64,000 bases of DNA from NCBI GenBank assembly GCA_001051155.2, contig JYIP02000005.1, positions 4,526,001 through 4,590,000 of the forward strand, written 5' to 3'. Numbering within the stretch: position 1 is the first letter of the stretch; every line of letters starts with the position of its first letter. Below, piece after piece: positions 54,098 to 64,000 of this stretch. This DNA comes from Chrysoporthe austroafricana (lineage: Eukaryota > Ascomycota > Sordariomycetes > Diaporthales > Cryphonectriaceae). A program made the translations under genes and the position numbers. The notes beneath the pieces were generated by a model. The model did no database searches and was not told where the DNA came from. It saw only the letters and a program-made list of their open reading frames with translations.

Positions 54098-57031
54098 ATG
54101 ACGACTGCGATCCCCCAACCCCCGAGGTCCATCAGCGGGCCGCCGACCACGGCCCTTCCTGCACTGCCCGTCGCCAAAACCCGAAAATCCTCAGGCCTGC
54201 AGGGACCGTCGACGCCGGCAAGGTCGTTGACGGGCACACCGAGGACGGGGCTGCGAGCCCCGTCGTCCACCCTATTTCCCCCTCCGACCACGCCCGCCCC
54301 CTCGTCTGCCCTGCCCCAGCCGCGCTCGGTAGCAGCGGTCGCGAACAGTTCTTCCAAGGGGATTCGGAAATCAGTTAGCATCAGTGCCTTCCCTCAGCCC
54401 CCTCGTGGAGACAACAGGGTCTCGAGCGTCCCACCGAGCCCGCTGTCGAGCACGCGGAAGTCCAAGACCCCCAGCTCGGCGAGCCTCCACGCGAGCGGGA
54501 CGCCGAGCCTGCTGAACGGCTCTGGCGACGGCAAGTCCGTGGGCAGGGGAAGCATACGGTTCTCCGACGGCCTGATCAGCGTGTCGTCGCTCCCGCAGAG
54601 CCGCAGCTCGTCCGCACAGGATTCCTACTCGACCTCGGCGACCACGTACGACGACAACGAAGGGCCCAAGGCGAGCACAGATGTCGCCAACAAGCGGCAG
54701 TCGAAATCGGATAGCAAGGGCAACGTCCTCGTGAGCGTGAGGGTGAGGCCGGATGCTGGAGGCCACGATCACCGGGCCGATGGAGATTGGCTGGTCGACG
54801 GACGCAGATCGCTGATCTCGTACAGCGGCAAGGACGGGGCCGGTGACTATCATTACGGTATGGAACTTCCCCGAAAACGAGATGGCTTGATCTTGGGCTG
54901 ATATTTGTCTTTTTGAAACCTCGCAGATAACGTGTTCGCAACACACGATGACAACTCCAGGGTATACGATCATATCGCGAAGCGGCTAGTTCGCCGTGTC
55001 ATGGAGGGTTATCACGGCACGGTCTTTGCGTATGGTATGACGGGCACCGGCAAGACCTTCTCGATGCAGGGAACTGCATCGTCGCCTGGTGTGATACCCC
55101 TGGCCATTACCGATATCTTTTCATACATCCGCGAGACACCGTCCCGAGAATTCCTGCTCAGGGTCAGCTACTTGGAGATCTACAACGAGAAGATCCACGA
55201 CCTTCTGAGCATGCCGACCAACGGTGGTGTGGGCGGTGCGGTGTCGCAGGAGGAGATCAAGCTGCGCGAGGACAGCAAGCGGGGCGTCTATGCGAGCCCC
55301 CTGAAGGAGGAGATCGTGCAGAGCCCCACGCAGCTCCTGCGCGTGATCGCCCGAGGTGACCAGGCGCGGAGGACGGCGAGCACCCAGTTCAACTCGCGAA
55401 GCTCCCGAAGCCACGCTGTCGTGCAGATCGTGGTGGAGAGCAGGGAGCGCATACAGGGGGCAAATGCACCGAGCACGGAGAACAAGCGATCAGCCCTCCT
55501 CCCCGGTGGCGTCCGCGTCTCGACGCTGAGCCTGATCGACTTGGCGGGCTCGGAAAAGGCGGCCGAGAGCAAGGAGCGGCGGCAGGAGGGGTCTCATATC
55601 AACAAGAGTCTTCTGACCCTCGGCACCGTCATCTCGAAGTTATCCGACTTCAAGGAGAAGGACGGCAAGGCGGGTGACAAGGACGGCAAGCATTTGCCCT
55701 ACCGAGACAGCAAGCTCACGCGGCTGTTGCAGGGCGCACTCTCTGGAAATTCCCTCGTCAGTATCCTGTGCACGATACAGGTCGGCGCCCCTGCGTCTGC
55801 AGCTTCCTCCCACACTCACGTCTCCGAAACCATCAACACCCTGAAGTTTGCGTCGCGGGCGAAGAACAACATTGTCAGCAATGCGAAGCGCGCGGAAGAG
55901 GCTCTGGGCGCTGGAGGCGAGGGCGGCGCGAGGGTGCTTCTCGAGCGGTACCGTATGGAGATCGCCGAGCTCAAGGCACAGCTCGACGCGCAGTCCAAGA
56001 AGCCCCAGGGCGAGAACGACGCAGAGAAAATCCGTGACGCAGAGGAGGAGCTGGCGCGCGAGAAGGAGGCGGAAGCGCGACACGAGGAGCAGATGTTGGA
56101 GATGCAGCTTGCCCGGACGGCGCTGAAGGAGCGCATAGACCACCTGAACAAGCTAATCCTCAGCTCGAGATCGATCGGGGTGAACGCCAGCGGGACGTGG
56201 AGCTCCCTGAGCAACCACCCGCGCTTCTCTCAGGCATCGATGCGGTCATCTATCACGCCGTCTCAGGCGAGCAGGCCGATGCTCGAGAGGACGGCGTCAC
56301 TCGCCTCGTCGGCGTCCACGATCGGCCGGCGACCGAGTATAGACCACCGGACATCGAGCGGCGAGAGGTCTGTGGGAGACGAGTCAGACAGTCTCGGCGA
56401 ATACGGCGACGGGTCGGCATCGATGGAGAGGCAGAACCGCGCGCTCCGGGCGGATCTCGCTGACAAGAACCGGTATATCGCAACTCTCGAGAAGCGGCTG
56501 CTGCAGGCGCGCCGGACGAGCGCATCGCGGACGTCCGTCGTGCTGTCCCCCGGCAGCAAGGGCATCATGGTGGGCGAAGACCACAGCGTCGCGGCCGTGA
56601 TGAAGGAGAAGGATGCTGAGATTGCCGAACTTCGCGCGCAGCTGGAGGACAAGGACCGGATGCTCGTTGCGCTCCGCAGCGCGGCGAGGATACGGGACAA
56701 TGCCGACTTCCACATGTCCCCCCGCCCGGACGGGTCGGCCTCTTCCAACCCAGCATCGCCCGCGAGCCCTCCGCGTGCGGTGTTCCCGAGCATCGTCCGG
56801 CCATCCCCCAAGAAGACGCGGAAGAGTGTTGACGAGATGTCCCGCATCCTGGACGAGATGATCCAGGACCGTGTCGATGCGGGCCAGATCACCAAGAGCG
56901 ACCGGGGCAGCGTCCGCATCGCGTCCCATACTACGCTGGATAGCAACCAGGAGAAGCCGACCCTCGGGGACATCGAGCCGCTGCGGCAGAGCAGCGAGAG
57001 CAGCCACCGGCCGGTTGTGTTAGAGGTTTAG
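54098..57031 (+). CDS. KipA/Kip2-like kinesin-7 motor
   Basis: Plus-end-directed microtubule motor. In filamentous fungi KipA carries polarity and plus-end factors to the hyphal tip. Two exons, 54098-54857 and 54927-57031, give 954 aa. Residues 1-210 are a Ser/Pro/Arg-rich, basic, disordered N-terminal extension, which in this class binds microtubules. The motor domain runs from about 215 (VLVSVRVRP) to 590. It has the P-loop GMTGTGKT at 290-297, switch I NSRSSRSH, switch II DLAGSEK, NKSLLTLGTVISKL, PYRDSKLTRLLQGALSGNS and the neck-proximal INTLKFASRAKNN. A coiled coil follows (VLLERYRMEIAELKAQLDAQ and EKIRDAEEELAREKEAEARH), then a Ser-rich tail with a second short coil (VMKEKDAEIAELRAQLEDKD). 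The start ATG has good context (AAGATGACG). Confidence 0.94.
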
Positions 57032-59339
57032 AGCATTCATAATTTCCGGCGGTGGTTGGGCGCGGGTGGCTCGCTCCGGAGCTTCCGACCATTCCCTCCG
57101 AAAAAGGACAAAGACACGTCGAGAACATCGATTTTCTCGCTACCTGGAGTGCACAGGGGAAATTGGACCAACAACAAAAAGGTGGCCTGGCGGAAGCCGA
57201 GGCTGTCGGTGGTCTCCATGCTCGGGTTCTCGAAAGCAAACGACAAGTGACGACAAGGGGGGTGGTGAAGCTGATTTGTCCTTCTCATCGCGTGGATGGC
57301 GACTGGGCTCATTGTTTTTTTCAGGCATGAACGAACGGTTCAATCATTTGGCGTTTTTGGGAGCTGACAGTTCTTGTTTTTGGTCGCCTTACTTGACCCG
57401 CTGTTTTAGTATTTATTACCTTCTTTTTGTTGCTCTTCTCATTATACCCAGATCATTTCCTTCTTTTCGTTCTTGTTGTTCTTCTTTTGAGAGGATATGC
57501 CGGACGGGCTTCCTTGGTTTTTTCCTTTTTTTCAGACCCGTTTGCTGTGCAATCGGTCACGGCTCGGTCATTCTTCACACGAGGCCAGCCGGGACAGGCA
57601 GCCCCAAGAGGGGTACGGGAGACGATCACTCATCAGGACGACACGGTATTAATTGTCAGACATGGCAAAGGGTAACGCGAAGAAAAACAACCGAAGGCTG
57701 TGTGTGCTGTGGCCTCTCGGGACATGCTGTTGATAACTCGGGGGGGGGCGGAAACGGAACCTTTCTAAAGCGAGCGATGCCATTCTCACATATTACATTA
57801 TATATATATATACCCTACCCATTGTCGTCGCCCCCATTGCGGCGGTCGATGATGAGGACGGAACAGAACCACGAATGAAAGGAATTCGATTTCCCGTGCA
57901 AACAAACCATGGCTTTCGTTGTGTGTGTGCGCGCTCCTGCTGCTCTCTTGTGGCCCATTCATTCCTGCTTGTGCTACACACCACACCACACCAGAGCGAG
58001 CGAGGCTGGGGGAGGATGAGGGGCGTTCCTACGAAGTCCGGGGGCGGGCGAGGTGGTGGAGGAATCGAGGGTGTGTCTTTTCCCTTGGGCTCGTGCTGGC
58101 GCAGGGGGATTAAGGGTCATGCTGGGTTTCTAACAGACAGCCCACGGTCCTCTGCACACACAGGTGCACTGCACCGGGTGTCCGGGCTGGGAGCTGGCTG
58201 CGCACTGGTAACCCCCATGCCCTGCTCTCTGCTCTGGGATGGTGATACCTATGCCTACTTTACCCGCCGGCATAAGGTGCGCTGCGACACGGTGGCCGCA
58301 CCTCCGGAGGGGGTGATATATACATACATGCGTATGTATATAAGACGGGGGAAGGAAGAGCAGGTATGTATGTATGTATGCACGGGTGTGCTTAGCTGGG
58401 TTTGGATATAGCACAGTAGCATCTGGGCAGCTGCGCGCTCTCTCTCTCTCTCTCTGTGTCTCTCTTCCTCGTTCGGAATGCGTGGGTGGCGGCGAACGGC
58501 CGTAACGGGAGGGGGTGGAGGACGAGGACGAGGTGTGTTCCGGGTCGATGAGACCATGGCACGAGGAGACCCCATCTGCCGTCAGACACGGCCCCTCGCT
58601 CCTCCATCTCCGCCTCTATCTATCTGCTACGCCGGCCTAAGATCAACGCTCGTGTAACAATACCGTACTGTACTATACAGAAGATCGCAGGATGCCTGGG
58701 GGATTGTTGGCTGCCTTGGGGGGAGGGCCGGCCGACAAGGATCAGGATGCAGAGCATTTAATTTTTTATGCTTTATTATCTTGCACATGTACGTCCGTAC
58801 GTATGTACGCACGGTAGTGCGAGGTGACCGGCAGCGCTGAGGAGGATTCTTGCCTCTTTTTCCCTTCTGGCGTGAGCGATCCTAGTGACGACGATGGGGC
58901 GTGTGGGTGGGTACCTGGCAATCCTGCCCGGATAGGGGTTCAGAGGGTGGAAGGGAAAAAGGGGGGGCCATCGCCAGGCTGTCCGTCCAGTCAGGCGCTC
59001 GAGGGGGGACTCAACTCTCCTCGGTCCCTTGAGGACGGTGGCAGCGCCTGGGTGATTGGCCACGCCACATGCCCTCCTCGTGCCCCCTCCCCCCGAGGAG
59101 CCGACAAATCCTGAAACAACCAGGGGCCCCATGTCCGTCCGCTCTCTCGCAATTCTTCTTCTGCAACCTAGCATCCCGAGATCTTTTTTGCATTAGGATT
59201 GTTATTACTGCCCCTCCACGGCCTGCCGTAAGTAAGTACGTGCGTACGTAGGACCCTGCAGGCCCGTTCGCGCACCCGCCCGCCCGCCCGTTCCGTCCCA
59301 CGACGCGCGGGCTCGGGGCCTTGTCGATGCGGCTGTCCG

Positions 59340-59343
<4 letters not shown>

Positions 59344-59373
<30 letters not shown>

Positions 59374-59376
59374 AAA
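59344..59376. repeat. (AAG)n microsatellite
   Basis: About ten AAG units in the gene-poor region. Confidence 0.9.
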
Positions 59377-60722
59377 GATGTCCTACGTAGAGACCTGTTC
59401 AGGCTGAAATCGGGTGTGTGTCGGGTTCGGTACAACGTGGGTGATTCCCGTCCGTCCCCCCCCCGGACTTGGGACAGACAGCAGGCGAGTGATCGACGGG
59501 CACAGCCTCTGCAGGGCGAGAGCCAATCGCGCAGAGATCGGGCAGGTTGTTGTGACTGCTCTCGCCCATCGAGAGAGTTCGTTCGTCACCGGAGGGGGGA
59601 GCGACGTGGCTCGCAAGGCCTTCCTTGGTAAGGGATGGGATGAGATGGGATGATGACGAGGGGGGAGGCGACGACTTGCTTTTTTTTTTTTTTTCTGATT
59701 CCTCTTCTTGTCTCTCCCGGACAGGTTCTGTCTCGGCGGTTTGGGCCTCGCGATGACGGCAGAGCCGCGTAAGTACCACCCGGGGCTCCTTTCAGCTCCC
59801 AGCTCAGGCCCTCGACAGGCAAGCGGCAGACGTGGATTTTCAGGAGAACCCGACGATCTGGGGGATCACGAGAGGTCGATCGCGGACATGGTCTCTGACG
59901 CAGATAAGAAAGACTAAACCGGCCAAGGAAGCAGCAGACAGACAGACAGACAGACAGACTACCATAGTTGCTGGGTATGTATGCTCCTCGTCCCGTCTCG
60001 TCCGTCCGTCCCATCTGCCGGCGTGACCAAACACCAGACCGGGCCGGCCAGAAAACAAACAAGTACAGGCAATCAACTGCAAACGCCGTGAAACAGGCGC
60101 CCGCTGCCGTCCTCCCCTCGGAGCGGACCAGCAGCGTTGAAGGAGCGTAGCCTCGGCCGTGTCGTGGGGCGACCCCTGTTTCTCCTGTGCCTCTTGGGAG
60201 GAACCGCCGCCGAACATACTAAGTACTATATCCGCACCCACCGGAGAAGAAGGGGGTGGGAAGGGCGTTTTAAGGTTTGATGAACAGCTTGTTGTCTCGA
60301 AGATCACTCCCCCTTCCCAAGACCCCCAAGACACGCCGACGAGCCCCGTCCAGCGTCTTGTCTTGTCGCAGGCCCGAACCGGACAGACAGCGCCCCGGTC
60401 CCATCACAGGACGCCAGAGGCGGCACAGGCACAGCCAGCGAGGGCCGGCGGGGGCAGGGCAAGCAAGGGTGGTTAGTGGTGGACTGGTGACTGGTGGATG
60501 GTGGACTGCAGGGGCTCCCTTCTGGGAGCATCTGAAACATTACGGGCTTTCTTAATCCGCATAAGCTCTGGCAGCCCGCCCACGACACACTACTAGTACT
60601 TAGTACACGACGACGGGGGAGGAGGAGGGGGGGGGGGCAAATTCGACGAAGCAGCCCGAAGGAGCTCTCTGGTTGGGCTTCTTGTTCGGCCCTTGGCGAG
60701 TGATCGACAGGCGCATGCCCAG

Positions 60723-60723
<1 letters not shown>

Positions 60724-60753
<30 letters not shown>
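60724..60753. repeat. (CTG)n microsatellite
   Basis: About ten CTG units in the gene-poor region, not within a supported reading frame. Confidence 0.9.
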
Positions 60754-61810
60754 CATCATCACATCACGGCTGTGGTCCCGACGTTGCGGATCTGAAATAA
60801 GATTGCCCGCCAATCCGTCCGCGCGGGCGGCGCGCTTCCGGACTTGACACCACGTCGTCGCCATCACGCGCGCGGCCACGCCCCCTCCCTTGCACAGCGT
60901 TCTCACTCTCTCTCTCTCTCTCTCTCTCTCTGCCTCTTTCTCTCCCTCCTCCCTCCTCCCTCCTCCCTTCTTCCTCTCCCTGTGCGCTTCACCATCCCTC
61001 GCCTCCGGCTGCCAGTGGACCTCTTCCACCCCCTCAGGAACGGACCAGCCGCTGGCATGCGCAGCGGGCTTTGCACGGAGAGCCTTTATTTTTTCCGTCT
61101 GTGGATCCGGCCGCAGGCTCGTGATATCTATCTACAGTACGCGCGCGCGCGCCTCCCCGATTTCCAAAGGGGGGCTTGTCGTCTGATCTCCCTACACGAC
61201 CCAGGGGTTCGGTCTGCCTATTCCGTCTCCGACCTGCCCGAGGCTGTGGCTCCCCCCGGTGGATTCTTCCCCCAAAGCCTCATGACAGCGGCCGGTGGCT
61301 TAGGACGCCGGTCTTTTTCTCTTCTCGGCTGGCCCATCTTCATTAACTTGACTCGGGGGGCGGGTGCACTGCCCTGCTGCCCACCGCCATCGCCCATATC
61401 ACATATACACACACACCGCGCGAACCGGCGGCGATCGTCAGGGAACCAAACCCCCTCTCCCACTCCTACGCTTCTTCCTCCTACCGCCGCTGGCTTGGAT
61501 CGGCAGGGCCCCACGAGCCCGCTGCAGAGCTTCTTTTTTATTGCGAGCCTCGCTGCCCGACATTACCGACCTCCTCTGGCGCCTGCGCCGTCCCCACACT
61601 CTTATTCTGACGTTCCCTATCTTCGGCCGTCCCCGTGGTGATCTGCGCGCCTGGTGGACCGGTGACGGCAGCACGGACGATCACCATTCTGTATAAGCCG
61701 CGGGCCCAGCAACCTTGTTTCTTCTTCTTCCTGGTTCCTATATCCTGGCGGCCCCTCGACGGGTTTCCGCCGAAAAAAAAGAAAAAAAAAAAAAAACTCT
61801 CTCTTCCGAC

Positions 61811-63802
61811 ATGGCGCCTCCCATGCTCACAGTCACACACCACCACGGCGTCACACCCAGCACCAAGATGATCATCTCGCCGCCCCGCATCAACCTGCGG
61901 AGGGCGGCGTCGTACAGCGCGGCGGACCGGGGCCCGCTGTCGTCGAGCTCGTCGCGGTTCGGCTTCGAGCACCTGGCCTTCCACTCGCCGCCGCCGTCCC
62001 CCGGCCTGCCGCTGCCGCAGCAGGCGCCCCGGAAGCGCAAGGCGTCCAACGCGCCCCGGCCGAGCCGCGTCCTCCGGGGCCTGCTGTGGCTGGCCGGGGC
62101 GGTGCTGCTGTTCTACGCGGCGGGGCGGGCGCTCCGCGGGCGCGGCGGGGCCGGCGGCGTCGGCGGGGCCGTCGTGCCGGACGTGCTCGAGTGGGCGAGG
62201 CGGTGGGACGGAAACGGGGAGAGCGAGAGCGAGAAGGAGTACGAGATGGTGGGGCAGGACAGCCTGCCGGACTTCCCGACGCCGGTGGTGGTGACGGACC
62301 GGCGCGGGCGGGCGCGGTGGACGGTGTCGATCCCGCCGGGCCACGCGTTCCCGCTGTCGCCGCGGGCGTACGCCGACATGTGCGCCAAGTGCCGCGAGGT
62401 GGCGGCGCGGGTGGCGGGCCTGCACTCGCACAGCGCCATGGGGCTCGACCAGATCACGATGATGGGCGGCCTCGGGGGCCTCACGAGGGGCGGCGGCGGC
62501 GGCGGCAACAACGACTACGACAAGTACTTCGTCGACGTGCGCGAGGCGGAGCAGCAGCGGTTCCTCCCCGGCCCCGCGCCGTCCAAGGGGTCGGGCAAGA
62601 ACGGCGCGCAGCTCGGCGTGGACGGGCGCAGCCTGCGCGCGAAGCCGGCGTGCGCGTCGAGCCTGACGTTCGCGCTCGAGTCGGAGGACGCCGGGCTGGG
62701 CGCGGCGCTCATGGCGCTGTGGGTCGCGTACGGCGCCGCGGAGCGCGACGGCCGGGCCTTCTTCGTCGACGACACGCGCTGGGCGTACGGCGAGTACGCG
62801 GCGCTGTTCGAGGCGCCCCCCGCGCCCGACTGCGCGCCCCCGCCGCGCCACGAGGCCGTGCCGTGCCCGCGCCAGGCGCGCCACCTGGTGGTGTCGGCGG
62901 CGACGGCGCGCGAGGTGCTCGGGGCGGGCGCCGACGACGACGACGAGGAGGCGGAGGAGGAGGAGGAGGAGGAGGAGGCGTGGGCGGAGGGCGCCGCGCT
63001 GTACGGGCTCGCGCGGCGCGGGTACGAGGCGCTGTTCCGGCTGCCGGCGCCGGACCGCGAGTACGTACGCGCGCGGGCGGCGGAGCACAGGGCGCGGGCG
63101 GGCGATGACGGCGGGGGCCGCGTGGTCGGCGTGCACGTGCGGCGCGGCGACCGGCGGCCGCTCGAGGCGCAGTACGCCGACTCGTACGTGCCGCTGGCGG
63201 CGTACGCCGCGGCGGCGGAGGAGGTGCTCGCTGCGGGCCGCGATGAGGAGGGCAGCGCGCGGGGCCACGGCGGCGGCGTCGTCGTCGTCGCCAGCGACGA
63301 CCCGCTCGTGTACGGCGCCGAGGAGCTCGCGGGGCTCGGGGCCGTGCGGGCGCAGGAGCTGATCCGGCTGGCGGGCAAGGGGGACGACGGGTCCGGCGGG
63401 GAGAAGGAGAAGAAGGAGGAGAAGAAGCCCGACAAGCACTTCATGCACAAGTTCGCCGAGGAGGCGTTCGGGTGGGAGGGGGGCTTCTTCGGGGCCATGT
63501 TCTGGAACCTGGGCGGCGGCGGCGCGCCCACCGCTGCCACGAGCACCGATGTCGACACGGTGCCGCCGCCGTCGGCGGAGACGGTGCGGCTCCGCAGCCT
63601 CATCGGCCGGGCGTACCTGCTGGACCTGGCGGTGCTGGCGGACGTGACGGGGGGCGAGCAGCCGGGCGGCGGGGTGGTGTGCGCGGTCAGCGCGACGGGG
63701 TGCCGGCTGCTGGCGGTGATGATGGGCGAGGAGCGGGCGTTCGGGCGGGGGGAGTGGCGGAACGTCGACGGGGGGTTCGGGTGGAGCGCGTTCGTGTGGT
63801 GA
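61811..63802 (+). CDS. GT23-like (alpha-1,6-fucosyltransferase-type) type II membrane protein
   Basis: Intronless, 663 aa. The start at 61811 was chosen as the first ATG after an A-rich leader (CCGACATGGCG). The cytosolic N-terminus of about 85 residues is Pro/Ser/Arg-rich. One membrane anchor follows at about 86-108 (LLWLAGAVLLFYAAGRAL), then a lumenal domain. It has LTFALESEDAGLGAALMALW with AFFVDDTRWAYGEYAALF (nucleotide-sugar side), an acidic Glu run (about 380-395), the donor-binding signature VVGVHVRRGDRRP at about 438-450, ADSYVPLAAYAAAA, VVVASDDPLVY, a LLDLAVLADV helix and a terminal WRNVDGGFGWSAFVW. HxRRGD is the GT23/GT11-type GDP-fucose motif. Fungi generally lack core fucosylation as animals have it, so the sugar and acceptor are unknown. 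A Golgi location is inferred. Confidence 0.82.
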   Translation: MAPPMLTVTHHHGVTPSTKMIISPPRINLRRAASYSAADRGPLSSSSSRFGFEHLAFHSPPPSPGLPLPQQAPRKRKASNAPRPSRVLRGLLWLAGAVLLFYAAGRALRGRGGAGGVGGAVVPDVLEWARRWDGNGESESEKEYEMVGQDSLPDFPTPVVVTDRRGRARWTVSIPPGHAFPLSPRAYADMCAKCREVAARVAGLHSHSAMGLDQITMMGGLGGLTRGGGGGGNNDYDKYFVDVREAEQQRFLPGPAPSKGSGKNGAQLGVDGRSLRAKPACASSLTFALESEDAGLGAALMALWVAYGAAERDGRAFFVDDTRWAYGEYAALFEAPPAPDCAPPPRHEAVPCPRQARHLVVSAATAREVLGAGADDDDEEAEEEEEEEEAWAEGAALYGLARRGYEALFRLPAPDREYVRARAAEHRARAGDDGGGRVVGVHVRRGDRRPLEAQYADSYVPLAAYAAAAEEVLAAGRDEEGSARGHGGGVVVVASDDPLVYGAEELAGLGAVRAQELIRLAGKGDDGSGGEKEKKEEKKPDKHFMHKFAEEAFGWEGGFFGAMFWNLGGGGAPTAATSTDVDTVPPPSAETVRLRSLIGRAYLLDLAVLADVTGGEQPGGGVVCAVSATGCRLLAVMMGEERAFGRGEWRNVDGGFGWSAFVW

Positions 63803-63901
63803 GGGATGAAGAGAAGAAGAAGAAGAGGAGAAGACGAGACAGAGACAGACAGACGAAGGGGGGGGATGGTTCATTGCATCGGCACGCATTGTCACGGCGT
63901 T

Positions 63902-63932
63902 TAAAAAAAAAAAAAAAAAAAAAGGGGGGGTT

Positions 63933-63995
<63 letters not shown>

Positions 63996-64000
63996 GTNGT
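63902..64000. repeat. homopolymer A/G/T runs with N at the window end
   Basis: About 21 A, then seven G, TTG and a T run of more than 60, ending in TAGGTNGT. It looks like a low-quality contig edge or gap boundary rather than biology. Confidence 0.8.

Larger units (their letters stand above)
57032..61810. other. 4.8-kb gene-poor region with many microsatellites
   Basis: No supported gene on either strand. The first part is the kinesin 3' flank. Then come (AT)n at 57799-57812, GTAT units at 58362-58380, GACA units at 59935-59959 and CT repeats at 60905-60931. The end is the C/T-rich leader of the glycosyltransferase gene. Confidence 0.5.

Noticed and set aside
61538..63895. 785-codon open frame antisense to the GT23-like gene
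   Set aside because: Low-complexity shadow of extreme third-position GC; no motif.

Overview
The window is nuclear DNA of a filamentous ascomycete, most likely a Sordariomycete (Pezizomycotina). The reasons are short (about 45-210 nt) GT-AG introns with TACTAAC- or CTGAC-like branch sites, GC-rich strongly biased coding sequence, fungal-only families (Zn2Cys6 regulator, DPP V, KipA-type kinesin, dispersed single 5S rRNA gene), and AT-richer patches that look RIP-damaged. All exon joins were worked out by hand from reading frame and splice consensus; no search was run.

Left part (0-14 kb, accessory-like). A three-gene group encodes an MFS anion symporter (131-1984, -), a class III CoA-transferase (2335-3591, -) and, divergent from it, a mitochondrial acyl-CoA dehydrogenase (4103-5504, +). 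It reads as uptake, CoA activation and first oxidation of an organic acid. Next come a small C2H2-type protein (6909-7721), an NAD(P)H:FMN reductase-like flavoprotein (8115-8744), a 5S rRNA gene on the minus strand (10234-10352), a four-helix membrane protein (10557-11362, -) and a Zn2Cys6 transcription factor (12030-14145, -).

14.9-17.1 kb is a relic island. It holds a broken DUF3435-type (Starship-captain-like) tyrosine recombinase remnant on + and a BCS1-like AAA ATPase pseudogene on -, tail to tail. Next are two unusual genes in divergent order: a zinc-knuckle/helical protein (18321-20042, -) and a DUF7924-like PD-(D/E)XK protein (20794-22512, +).

From 23 kb on the genes are mostly conserved housekeeping genes: peroxisomal PCD1-type Nudix hydrolase with an SKM end (23147-24593), Ctr copper transporter (24860-25782, -), FAHD1-like hydrolase (27054-27929, -), a poly-Q orphan (30199-30883), PWI/SR splicing factor (31705-33458), EAF6 with an odd N-terminal extension (34207-35481), dipeptidyl-peptidase V-like S9 peptidase (37099-39762), a coiled-coil orphan (40045-41161, -), an STK19-family protein (44855-46243), a KipA-like kinesin-7 (54098-57031) and a GT23 fucosyltransferase-like protein (61811-63802). 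Between 42.4 and 44.4 kb lies a repeat-rich patch with a roughly 60-bp repeat, a three-arm palindrome and a decayed spliced gene. Two long gene-poor stretches (46.2-54.1 and 57.0-61.8 kb) flank the kinesin gene. The window ends in homopolymer runs and an N, probably a contig edge.
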